From contig UQXM01000078.1 in assembly GCA_900545035.1 (NCBI GenBank), positions 1-8,431 of the forward strand: a stretch of 8,431 nucleotides of DNA. The letters are read 5' to 3'. The position numbers and the translations under genes are program-made. A model generated the notes under the pieces. The model had not been told where the DNA came from, did no database searches, and worked only from the letters and a program-made list of their open reading frames with translations. Within the stretch, counting starts at the first letter, position 1. Each line of letters begins with the position of its first letter. This DNA comes from an uncultured Fusobacterium sp. GTDB taxonomy: Bacteria; Fusobacteriota; Fusobacteriia; Fusobacteriales; Fusobacteriaceae. Below, piece after piece: positions 1 to 5,973 of the stretch.

Positions 1-137
1 GTAATGAAGATGCACTCTATAAAAATACAGAAAAAAGAAATCCTTATTTAAAATATTTATTTGATGAAATTTCTTTTGAAGAATATAAATTATTAATTTC
101 TCAAAAAAATAAAAATCAGTTAAAATTCAATTTTTAA
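1..137 (+). CDS. C-terminal fragment of an unidentified protein (5' end outside window)
   Basis: An open frame reading from base 3 runs 44 codons to a TAA at 135-137. The other two plus frames stop within the first 51 bases. The visible tail is charged and lysine-rich, includes NPYLKYLFDEISFEEYKLL, and ends QLKFNF. A good intrinsic terminator follows 12 bases later, which supports this as a real gene end. I do not recognise the family from so short a tail. Its convergent position beside a restriction endonuclease gene makes a DNA methyltransferase or another restriction-modification component a reasonable guess, but nothing in the 44 residues proves it. Confidence 0.6.
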   Translation, partial: NEDALYKNTEKRNPYLKYLFDEISFEEYKLLISQKNKNQLKFNF

Positions 138-149
138 AATTATAAGAGC

Positions 150-206
150 AGCTGTTATAGATCAATAAGTAAAATTATCAATTTATAACAGCTCTTTTTC
201 TTTTTT
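150..206 (+). terminator. Intrinsic terminator after the left-edge gene
   Basis: A 10-bp perfect stem (AGCTGTTATA at 150-159 with TATAACAGCT at 184-193) closes a 24-base loop and is followed by a T-rich tract, CTTTTTCTTTTTT. It terminates the plus-strand gene ending at 137. The minus-strand side has only a weak T-rich stretch, so it may act poorly in the other direction on the endonuclease gene ending at 260. Confidence 0.75.
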
Positions 207-259
207 AAAAAACAAAATCTCCTTTTTTGCTTAAATAAAAATATAATCGCCTCTTTTAT

Positions 260-1660
260 TTAATTATTATTTAATAAAGTTTCTATCAAATTCTTTTGAT
301 TTAAAAATATTATTTTTTCAAATAATTCTTTTGCTTCAATTAGATCGAATTGATTTTTTAAATAACTACATAATATTTTTAATAAATTACTTACTTCTTG
401 AGTTAAATTTGGTTTTTTCTTTCTATTCTTTTTTCTATTAAAGTCATCAATTGATTGGAATGAAATGCGAGAAAAACGTTGTGCTTCTTCTTTAGAAGCT
501 TCTGTTTTTTTTCTAATTTTTTTTTGTATAATATTACCATTACTATCAAAACTATAATCATACTCAAAATATGATAATTTAGGCTTTATTAATATTTCAT
601 AAATAAAATTTTCTCCATTATTAGTATCTTTAATTTGTTTTAAAATATACATAAAATCCACCATATTTTGTTTTAAAGTGTCAGAAAAAATTTCTATTGG
701 AAAATTTTTATTTTGATAATTTTTTACAATAAACTCCCATATTTCTTTAGAATACCAACTCATCGGATAAATTTGAGTTTTTTGATAAATTTCAATTATT
801 TTTTCTATATCTTTTTTTAACAGTCTATCACGTTTAGCTGAATTTTCTCCACGTGATAACGGAACTATATATCGAGAATCATGTACAAAACCTAAAGAAA
901 TAGGACCTATATGATCTGCAGAATTATTTTCAAAAAACTTACTTTTCATAAATTTATCTGCTGCTCTCAAATTTCCGTCATTAAAATATTCATAAGCTCT
1001 TCTATCTTTAGAATATGTTTTCATATTATTGTCATTTCTTCCTTTATCTTCTTTTTTTCTACAACAAAGATTATAAGTATGAAAACCATCAAATCTATCT
1101 GGAAAATCTGACATAGCTCCTGGACTTAAAAATCTACGTCCTTCATTTCTTGAAAGTATTTCCATTTTTAAAATTATTTCTTTAATAGAAAGATCTTTAT
1201 CTGTACAGAAAGTACCAAGTTTATTTAGAAAAAATTCTTTAATTTTATTTTCTTCTACTCCTTTTTTTATCAAATCTTCTGTTATAAAACAAATATCATC
1301 TGTTTGTGAATATAAAATATTAAATTCCTTATTCAAAGATTTTAATATATTTTTAGTTGGATATATATAATACAAAGACATCTCTTTTCCACACACTTGA
1401 CATATTTTCTTTTTTGTTGGATGAATTTCAAACATTACTTTAGAATAAAAACCTTTAGTTGTAGTAGGTATCCCTAATTGAATAGCCTTTTTTTTACACC
1501 ATTCTATTCTTTGCTTTCCTATTTCAGTTGTTTTCATCGCTACCCAAGAATAACTTCCATTATTTTTTTTCTTTATAGGTAAACCTTTATAATTTTTATT
1601 ATTAATAATTTCTTCCATATATTTTATAAAATTAGGATGCCACTTTTTTTCTTTTTTCAT
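260..1660 (-). CDS. Type IIS restriction endonuclease, Alw26I/Eco31I/Esp3I family
   Basis: This 466-residue protein would cut double-stranded DNA at a fixed distance from an asymmetric site. Family members recognise GTCTC, GGTCTC or CGTCTC; the specificity of this one cannot be read from the sequence. Recognition rests on family-like blocks: an N-terminal HPNFIKYM region, a CQVCG motif (C87, C90) followed by YYIYP, a YNLCCRKKEDKGR block near 196-208 whose cysteines could complete a zinc site, and KDRRAYEYFNDGN near 218-230. The active site appears to be an HNH/beta-beta-alpha-metal motif: D249-H250 in ADHIGPIS and N273 in GENSAKRD. Their spacing is close to the D311/N334 pair reported for Eco31I. 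The lysine-rich C-terminal part (about 380-420) is unassigned. The start overlaps the stop of the controller gene (TAATG), with GGAGG inside the controller's last codons, so translation is probably coupled. The gene is AT-richer than those to its right. Confidence 0.85.
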   Translation of the reverse strand: MKKEKKWHPNFIKYMEEIINNKNYKGLPIKKKNNGSYSWVAMKTTEIGKQRIEWCKKKAIQLGIPTTTKGFYSKVMFEIHPTKKKICQVCGKEMSLYYIYPTKNILKSLNKEFNILYSQTDDICFITEDLIKKGVEENKIKEFFLNKLGTFCTDKDLSIKEIILKMEILSRNEGRRFLSPGAMSDFPDRFDGFHTYNLCCRKKEDKGRNDNNMKTYSKDRRAYEYFNDGNLRAADKFMKSKFFENNSADHIGPISLGFVHDSRYIVPLSRGENSAKRDRLLKKDIEKIIEIYQKTQIYPMSWYSKEIWEFIVKNYQNKNFPIEIFSDTLKQNMVDFMYILKQIKDTNNGENFIYEILIKPKLSYFEYDYSFDSNGNIIQKKIRKKTEASKEEAQRFSRISFQSIDDFNRKKNRKKKPNLTQEVSNLLKILCSYLKNQFDLIEAKELFEKIIFLNQKNLIETLLNNN

Positions 1661-1872
1661 TATTTCTCCTCCAAAAATAATTTATATATTTCAATTTCTA
1701 AAGCATCCGCAATACGTTGAATATTTTCTAAAGATATACTTCTCCTATAACATTCTATTGCACTAATATACGTTCTATGTAATCCAGATTTAAAAGCAAG
1801 TTCTTCTTGTGAAATTTTTAACTGTTTTCTATATTTTTTTACATTTGTTCCAAATACTTTTATAATATCCAT
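1660..1872 (-). CDS. XRE-type helix-turn-helix protein, likely restriction-modification controller (C protein)
   Basis: This small 70-residue DNA-binding protein consists almost wholly of one helix-turn-helix domain, with the helices around residues 21-41 (SQEELAFKSGLHRTYIS and on to AIE). The 'GLHRTYIS' recognition-helix signature and the following ISLENI are typical of R-M controller proteins and related Xre repressors, which act as dimers. The usual ERG after the recognition helix is replaced by ECY. I place the start at 1872 because GAGG lies 6 bases upstream of that ATG. An in-frame ATG at 1884 has no ribosome binding site and would add MRSE; it would matter only on a leaderless transcript. 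The gene overlaps the endonuclease by one base, the usual C-then-R order that delays endonuclease production until methylation is established. A general phage-type repressor is the alternative, but the coupling to a restriction gene favours a controller. Confidence 0.82.
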   Translation of the reverse strand: MDIIKVFGTNVKKYRKQLKISQEELAFKSGLHRTYISAIECYRRSISLENIQRIADALEIEIYKLFLEEK

Positions 1873-1913
1873 TTCAGACCTCATAATTTTTATTTTAATA
1901 TTAACATTTTTTT

Positions 1914-1943
1914 ATTATAAAAATAACAGACAATAAGTCACAA
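1914..1943 (-). promoter_or_regulatory. Promoter of the controller-endonuclease cassette
   Basis: On the minus strand a perfect -10 TATAAT (1919 down to 1914) is preceded at 18 bases by TTGTGA (1943 down to 1938), matching 4 of 6 positions of the -35 consensus. Transcription would begin near 1907, giving a leader of about 35 bases. A palindrome resembling a C-box sits between the two elements. Confidence 0.5.
1929..1939. promoter_or_regulatory. Candidate C-box operator
   Basis: GACAATAAGTC is an inverted repeat (GAC, five A/T bases, GTC) matching 7 of the 8 specified positions of the published C-box GACTNNNAGTC. It overlaps the edge of the controller promoter's -35 and fills part of its spacer, where a bound dimer would repress. 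Known C operators normally have two such palindromes; I see only one clear copy. Confidence 0.45.
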
Positions 1944-1963
1944 ATAAATAATATATAAATAAC

Positions 1964-1992
1964 CTGAATTATGTTTTTTTGTATGGTATAAT
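1964..1992 (+). promoter_or_regulatory. Promoter of the ATPase gene
   Basis: An extended -10 (TG at 1984-1985, then TATAAT at 1987-1992) with a weak -35 CTGAAT at 1964-1969 lies just ahead of the ATPase gene. Transcription would start near 1999. A GAGGTGG ribosome binding site at 2001-2007, 4 bases before the ATG at 2012, would lie almost at the 5' end of the message. Confidence 0.55.
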
Positions 1993-2011
1993 TTCAGTGT
2001 GAGGTGGTTTT

Positions 2012-3369
2012 ATGAAATTTATAAACAGAAAAAAAGAGATGCAGACACTGGAAAAAGAATATAATAAATCTGACAGTTTTGTAGTTCTTTACGGAAGAAG
2101 AAGAACAGGAAAAACTACTTTAATAAAAGAGTTTATAAAAGATAAAAAAGCTTTCTATTTTTTTGCTGACAAACAAAACGAAAATATTCAAATAGAGAGA
2201 TTTAAAAATCAACTGGCAGAATATTTCAAAGATAACTTTCTGAAAAAAATAACTGTTTCAGACTGGGATACTTTAATAGAATATCTTTTAAGTAAAACAG
2301 CAGGAGAAAAATTTGTTTTTGTAATTGATGAATTTCAATATTTTATGTATGGAAAACAAAGAATTTTCCTCTGTATTTCAAAGAATATATGATGAAAAAA
2401 TACAAGGCAATAATATTATGGTTATTCTCTGCGGTTCTCTTATATCTATGATGTATTCGGAAGTTTTAGCATATGACAGTCCTTTGTACGGGAGAAGAAC
2501 TGCACAGATAAAGCTTCAGACTATTAAGTTTCAATATTTCAAAGAATTTTTTAAAAATAAATCTCACAAAGAACTGATAGAATTTTATTCAATTACAGGA
2601 GGAATACCGAAATATATCCTTGAATTTGACAGAGAGCAGACACCTCTTTGGAATATAGAAAACAATGTTTTCGATAAAGATAATTTTTTATATTCTGAAC
2701 CGAAATTTCTTCTTCAGGAAAAAATAAACGATTTATCCAGATATTTTTCAATTCTTCATGCAATATCTTCGGGAAACACAAAACTTTCATCTATATGTTC
2801 ACAGCTTGGAATAAGCAGCGGAGGAATAACTCCATATATTACAAAACTTATTGATTTGGATATAGTTGAAAAAGAAGTACCTGTTACAGAAAATATTGAT
2901 AACGGGAAAAAAGGTTTGTATAAAATAAAGGATAATTATTTGAGCTTTTGGTTCAGTTATGTTTACCCTTACCAAAGTTATCTTGAAATAGAAAATATAA
3001 CATACCCATTAGAAAAAATAAAATCAGAGTTTGATTTATGGATTTCCAAAATATATGAAAGTTTAGCAAGAGAAAGTGTTTTGTTAAATTCCTCTGTTCC
3101 TTTCCCTGTAAAAAAACTTGGAAGATGGTGGGACAAAGAGGAAGAAATAGATATAGTAGGGATTGGAGAGAATGAAATACTTTTTAGTGAATGCAAATGG
3201 TCGAACAAAAAAGTTGGTTTAAGTGTTCTTTATGATTTAAAAGAAAAAAGTAAAGTGGAAAAATACAGAAAGAAAAGAATATTTTATTCTGTTTTCAAAA
3301 GAGGGATTTACACCTGAACTTATAGAGTTTGCCCTGAAAGAAAAAAATATAATACTAAGTGATTTTTAA
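2012..3369 (+). pseudogene. AAA ATPase with DUF234 C-terminal domain, disrupted by two frameshifts
   Basis: Three consecutive frames form one protein: 2012 to about 2340, about 2340 to about 3294, then to the TAA at 3367-3369. Removing one base at each junction restores about 451 residues, normal for this family. The N-terminal part has a Walker A (GRRRTGKT, 28-35) and a Walker B (FVFVIDE, 101-107) of the archaeal-type ATPase_2 group. The middle has YGRR and TGGIPKYI motifs and a winged-helix-like stretch. The C-terminal DUF234-like domain contains EEIDIV and ECKW, resembling a PD-(D/E)xK nuclease core. The first shift lies at TATTTTATG: one T fewer gives DEFQYLCMENKEF. The second lies at GTTTTCAAAAG: one T fewer gives SVSKEGFTPEL. 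No other stops interrupt it, so decay is recent or the sequence has homopolymer errors. The cellular role of this family is not well established. Confidence 0.8.
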
Positions 3370-3429
3370 TGGATTTTGTGATATCCTATAAAAATAAAGA
3401 TACACAGACAACAACGGAGGTTAATTTTT

Positions 3430-3852
3430 ATGGAATATAAAAGCAAAGATATAGCAAGGACAGCAATAATGCTGGCAATGTCTACCCGTGAAGAAGAGGC
3501 AGTTCTTAAAGAAAATTACAAAAAAGAGGGAATAAAAAGTGCAGCGGTTGATATAGGCGGAGATGTTATTCAGTCAATATCAAAAATTCTTGAAAGAACT
3601 CTGGTCGCTTCAAAAAGAAACGGCCTTATAAAAGACACTCATGTATATGAAGGAGCTGTTACAGGAGCAACAAGAGAAGCTATTGCACAAATAATGGATA
3701 AAGCAGCAGGATTTAATGTGGGAGGAAAAATAGGGATTGCAAGATACAGAGAACACCTTTCTGTATGTATTTTCCTTACCATTGGAATGTTCAGACTTGA
3801 TGATGTTGTAATAGGACTGGGACACAGAGCAATCCCCGTTGACAATGATTAA
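3430..3852 (+). CDS. hutP: HutP-family RNA-binding antitermination protein
   Basis: This 140-residue protein belongs by pattern to the HutP family, whose Bacillus founder is a hexamer that binds NAG/UAG triplets in hut mRNA with histidine and Mg2+ and prevents transcription termination. Visible family blocks are AAVDIGGDVIQSI (about 38-50), ASKRNGLI, the stretch from NVGGKIGIARYREH to LSVCIF, and the C-terminal VVIGLGHRAIP. Against Bacillus HutP as I remember it, the metal ligands His73, His77 and His138 have no counterparts, so the ligand may differ. It has no signal peptide or membrane segment and should be cytoplasmic. GGAGG at 3416-3420, 9 bases before the ATG, fixes the start. A TATAAA at 3387-3392 could be its -10, with no convincing -35. 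No terminator follows. Only 37 bases after its stop begins the promoter of a transporter operon whose leader is rich in UAG triplets, its likely target. The symbol marks family membership; no histidine-utilisation genes are present. Confidence 0.88.
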   Translation: MEYKSKDIARTAIMLAMSTREEEAVLKENYKKEGIKSAAVDIGGDVIQSISKILERTLVASKRNGLIKDTHVYEGAVTGATREAIAQIMDKAAGFNVGGKIGIARYREHLSVCIFLTIGMFRLDDVVIGLGHRAIPVDND

Positions 3853-3889
3853 TCGAAATATTAAAATGCAAAAAAATTTGTAAATACTG

Positions 3890-3918
3890 TTGACAAAATG
3901 TTTCGGTTGGTATATAAT
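3890..3918 (+). promoter_or_regulatory. Perfect consensus sigma-70 promoter of the transporter operon
   Basis: TTGACA at 3890-3895 and TATAAT at 3913-3918 are both full consensus, with an ideal 17-base spacer. Transcription would begin around 3925 and give a leader of about 190 bases before the ATG at 4118. Such a strong constitutive-looking promoter ahead of a terminator suggests that control is exerted after initiation. Confidence 0.88.
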
Positions 3919-3938
3919 TGCTCCAAGATAAGTTTCAT

Positions 3939-4016
3939 GTAGAAAATGTAGAACAGTAGAGATTGAAAGTAAATAGTTTTTGTAGAATTGTAGAATAGTA
4001 GGTAAAATAAATATAG
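3939..4016 (+). promoter_or_regulatory. Leader RNA array of GUAG motifs, candidate HutP binding site
   Basis: Six GTAG motifs start at 3939, 3948, 3956 and at 3982, 3990, 3998, forming two clusters of three with 8-9 base steps. Between the clusters, AAG at 3967 and TAG at 3974 keep nearly the same step, so eight NAG triplets run from 3940 to 4001 at an average of about 8.4 bases. A further TAG lies at 4014 in the loop of a weak A-U hairpin (4007-4024). Bacillus HutP is known to bind two clusters of three UAG triplets, with 4-base gaps; here the gaps are 5-6 bases. The array begins about 14 bases after the predicted transcript start and precedes a terminator, with the hutP-family gene just upstream. 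A different triplet-binding regulator such as TRAP is less likely, because its GAG/UAG repeats are only 2-3 bases apart. Confidence 0.65.
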
Positions 4017-4022
4017 AAATTT

Positions 4023-4050
4023 ATACAGTATCATATTTATGATATTGTGT
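4023..4050 (+). other. Leader stem-loop between the GUAG array and the terminator
   Basis: In RNA, bases 4023-4034 pair with 4039-4050 as a 12-bp stem containing two G-U pairs, closed by the loop AUUU. The two G-U pairs mean the symmetry is better in RNA than in DNA. It has no T-tract after it, so it is not a terminator. It may position the HutP complex or form part of an alternative fold. Confidence 0.5.
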
Positions 4051-4065
4051 CTGTTTATATATAAT

Positions 4066-4100
4066 GCCTTTTTACAATTCGTAAAAAGGCTTTTTTATTT
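4066..4100 (+). terminator. Leader terminator (attenuator) ahead of the transporter operon
   Basis: A perfect 10-bp stem, GCCTTTTTAC (4066-4075) with GTAAAAAGGC (4081-4090), has a 5-base loop AATTC and is followed by TTTTTTATTT. It lies after the operon's own promoter and 18 bases before the first start codon, so it would abort the operon unless overcome. GUAAAA at 4002-4007, immediately after the last GUAG motif, could pair with UUUUAC at 4070-4075 and compete with the stem; this alternative is short and speculative. It would also end transcripts reading through from hutP. Confidence 0.88.
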
Positions 4101-4117
4101 TCAAAAAAGGAGGAATT

Positions 4118-5101
4118 ATGAAGGACAGAAGCACAGCAGAAAAAATTATGGGAAGTTTAACAGCAGTTTTGATGATAATGGGATTATTCCTTTTACAATA
4201 TACGCCGTTAAAAGCAGCCGAAAAATTTGTAATAGGTATCAGCCAGTTTGCAGAACATCCGGCACTTGACCAAGTAAGACAAGGATTTGAAGACGAACTG
4301 AAAGCTCAGGGAGTAGATGCCGAAATAATTTACAAAAATTCTCAAGGGGACACAGGGGTGGCAGGAGTAATTGCACAAAAATTTGCCGCAGACAATGTGG
4401 ATTTGATTTTCGGAATTGCAACAATATCTGCACAGACAGCAAAACAGGCAACAAACACAATTCCTGTACTTTTCAGTGCAGTAACAGATCCTGTACATTC
4501 ACAGCTGGTTAATTCAATGGATAATGTGGGAGGAAATGTTACAGGTACAACAGACGCAAGCCCTATGGACAAACAGCTGGCACTTTTCAAACAGCTTGAC
4601 CCAAGTATTAAAAAAATAGGAATTATTTACAATACAAGTGAATCAAATTCAGAAATTCAAGTGGCACAGGCAAAAGAGATTGCAAAAGGACTTGGACTTG
4701 AAATAGTTGCAGTGGGAGTAAACAATATTAATGATATTCCTCAAGCTGTAAATTCACTTGCTTCAAAAGCAGACGCATTTTATGCAGTAACAGACAATAT
4801 TGTGGCTTCGGCAGCAGGACTTATTGCAAAATCAACTGTTGAAAGAAAAATGATATCTGTTGCAGGAGAAGAAGGACCTGTAAGAAACGGACTTCTTATG
4901 ACAGACGGGCTTAGCTACTACGAACTTGGAAAACAGACAGGAGCTATGGCAAAAAGAATTTTGGTTGACGGTGCAAATCCAAAAGATATGCCTGTTGAAA
5001 GTTTAAAAAACACAACAAAAATCGTAAATGAAAAAACAATGAACAAATTAAAACTTGATAAAAACAATCCGGCTTTTGAAGGAGCTGTATTTGTAAAATA
5101 A
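4118..5101 (+). CDS. ABC transporter periplasmic substrate-binding protein (TrpX-like)
   Basis: This 327-residue solute-binding protein belongs to the ABC_sub_bind family (TrpX type), whose characterised members take up tryptophan or tyrosine. The N-terminus is a signal peptide: basic/polar residues 1-9, a hydrophobic core about 10-28, and likely cleavage after KAA near residue 34. There is no lipobox cysteine, so the protein should be free in a periplasm. Family blocks are IGISQFAEHPALDQVRQGF at the mature N-terminus, NSQGD, a DLIFGIAT strand, the hinge segment PVLFSAVTDPV, IGIIYNTSESNS, and AFYAVTDNIV. The length is normal for the family. GGAGG at 4109-4113 ends 4 bases before the ATG. It is the first gene after the HutP-type leader and is followed by a matching permease and ATPase. 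The substrate cannot be deduced; an aromatic or other amino acid, or histidine if the regulator senses it, is an inference. Confidence 0.9.
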   Translation: MKDRSTAEKIMGSLTAVLMIMGLFLLQYTPLKAAEKFVIGISQFAEHPALDQVRQGFEDELKAQGVDAEIIYKNSQGDTGVAGVIAQKFAADNVDLIFGIATISAQTAKQATNTIPVLFSAVTDPVHSQLVNSMDNVGGNVTGTTDASPMDKQLALFKQLDPSIKKIGIIYNTSESNSEIQVAQAKEIAKGLGLEIVAVGVNNINDIPQAVNSLASKADAFYAVTDNIVASAAGLIAKSTVERKMISVAGEEGPVRNGLLMTDGLSYYELGKQTGAMAKRILVDGANPKDMPVESLKNTTKIVNEKTMNKLKLDKNNPAFEGAVFVK

Positions 5102-5119
5102 TAAAGGAGCAGTTTACTT

Positions 5120-5971
5120 ATGAATTCACTAATCACTATTTCAATAGAACAGGGACTTATATTTGCAGTTCTTGCAATAGGAGTCTTTATTACATACAAG
5201 ATACTTGATTTTCCTGATTTGTCAGTGGAAGGAACTTTTCCTCTGGGAGCTTTTATCTTTGCAAAGTTTATAACTTCAGGATTTGATCCTGTAACAAGCA
5301 CTCTGCTTTCATTTGCATTCGGCTCTCTGGCAGGAGTGATAACATATTTTCTGCACATAAAAATGAAAATAGCTCCCATTCTTGCAGGAATTCTTACAAT
5401 GACAATTCTTTATTCCGTAAATCTTAGAATAAACGGAAAAGCAAATATTCCGCTGTACAATGACGGTTCATTGTTTGACTACGGAAACAAAATAGTTGTT
5501 CTTGCTGTAATAGTGATGATAATTAAAGTTTTAATGGATATGTTTCTTAAAACAGAAATCGGATATCTGCTGATTGCCACAGGGGACAACGAAACTCTTG
5601 TGAAATCACTGGGAGTCAGCTGTAATAAATTTAAACTTCTGGGACTTATTCTTTCAAACGGAATTGTTGCGGTGAGCGGAGCTTTAATGGCTCAAAGCCA
5701 AGGTTTTTCTGATATAAATATGGGAACATCAATTATAGTTTCCGCTCTTGCTTCAATAATAGTGGGAGACACAATTTTAAAAAAATCAAACAAAATAAAC
5801 GGAACAACCAGAGCAATTCTTGGTGCTGTGAGTTACAAAATCATGGGAGGACTTGCAATCGACTTAGGATTTGCCCCTACCGATTTAAAAGCCATCAGTG
5901 CCATAATAGTAATAGTATTTATCGGTTATAACAATATGTCATTCTTTGATTTTAAAAAGAGAGGTAATTAA
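5120..5971 (+). CDS. ABC transporter permease (TrpY-like)
   Basis: This 283-residue integral inner-membrane permease is of the BPD_transp_2 (branched-chain amino acid/TrpY) type and would form the channel for the binding protein encoded just upstream. The hallmark is the N-terminal block after the first helix: ITYKILDFPDLSVEGTFPLG (about 23-42). I count roughly eight to nine hydrophobic segments over the whole length. The loop before the cytoplasmic coupling region contains TGDNETLVKSLGVS (about 154-167), typical of where the ATPase docks in this family. AGGAG at 5105-5109 lies 10 bases before the ATG, and the gap from the previous stop is 18 bases. The protein ends in a short basic tail (FKKRGN) whose codons contain the ribosome binding site of the next gene. 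Confidence 0.92.
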   Translation: MNSLITISIEQGLIFAVLAIGVFITYKILDFPDLSVEGTFPLGAFIFAKFITSGFDPVTSTLLSFAFGSLAGVITYFLHIKMKIAPILAGILTMTILYSVNLRINGKANIPLYNDGSLFDYGNKIVVLAVIVMIIKVLMDMFLKTEIGYLLIATGDNETLVKSLGVSCNKFKLLGLILSNGIVAVSGALMAQSQGFSDINMGTSIIVSALASIIVGDTILKKSNKINGTTRAILGAVSYKIMGGLAIDLGFAPTDLKAISAIIVIVFIGYNNMSFFDFKKRGN

Positions 5972-5973
5972 TT

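Noticed and set aside
911..1111. 66-codon plus-strand open frame inside the endonuclease gene
   Set aside because: It lies opposite well-conserved endonuclease sequence, including the HNH region, is low-complexity (Ile/Phe/Ser-rich), and has no clear ribosome binding site.
3937..3951. Two ATG-TAG start-stop pairs in the leader
   Set aside because: They arise from the GTAG motif following AT and lack any ribosome binding site. A leader-peptide mechanism is not supported, and no run of His, Trp or Tyr codons occurs.
3939..4001. CRISPR-like or tandem-repeat interpretation of the GTAG array
   Set aside because: Only a 3-4 base core repeats, at 8-9 base steps, with no longer conserved repeat unit or spacers.
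3925..4117. T-box riboswitch as the leader regulator (often used for Trp transport operons)
   Set aside because: I see no recognisable T-box AGGGUGGNACCGCG-like sequence or specifier loop. The leader is too short for a standard T-box.
4039..4269. 76-codon open frame across the leader terminator into the binding-protein gene
   Set aside because: It spans the terminator hairpin, has no ribosome binding site, and its second half is an out-of-frame reading of the signal-peptide region.
4918..5379. 153-codon minus-strand open frame across the binding-protein and permease junction
   Set aside because: The plus-strand genes have clear family motifs and ribosome binding sites. This antisense frame has no recognisable protein features and no operon context.
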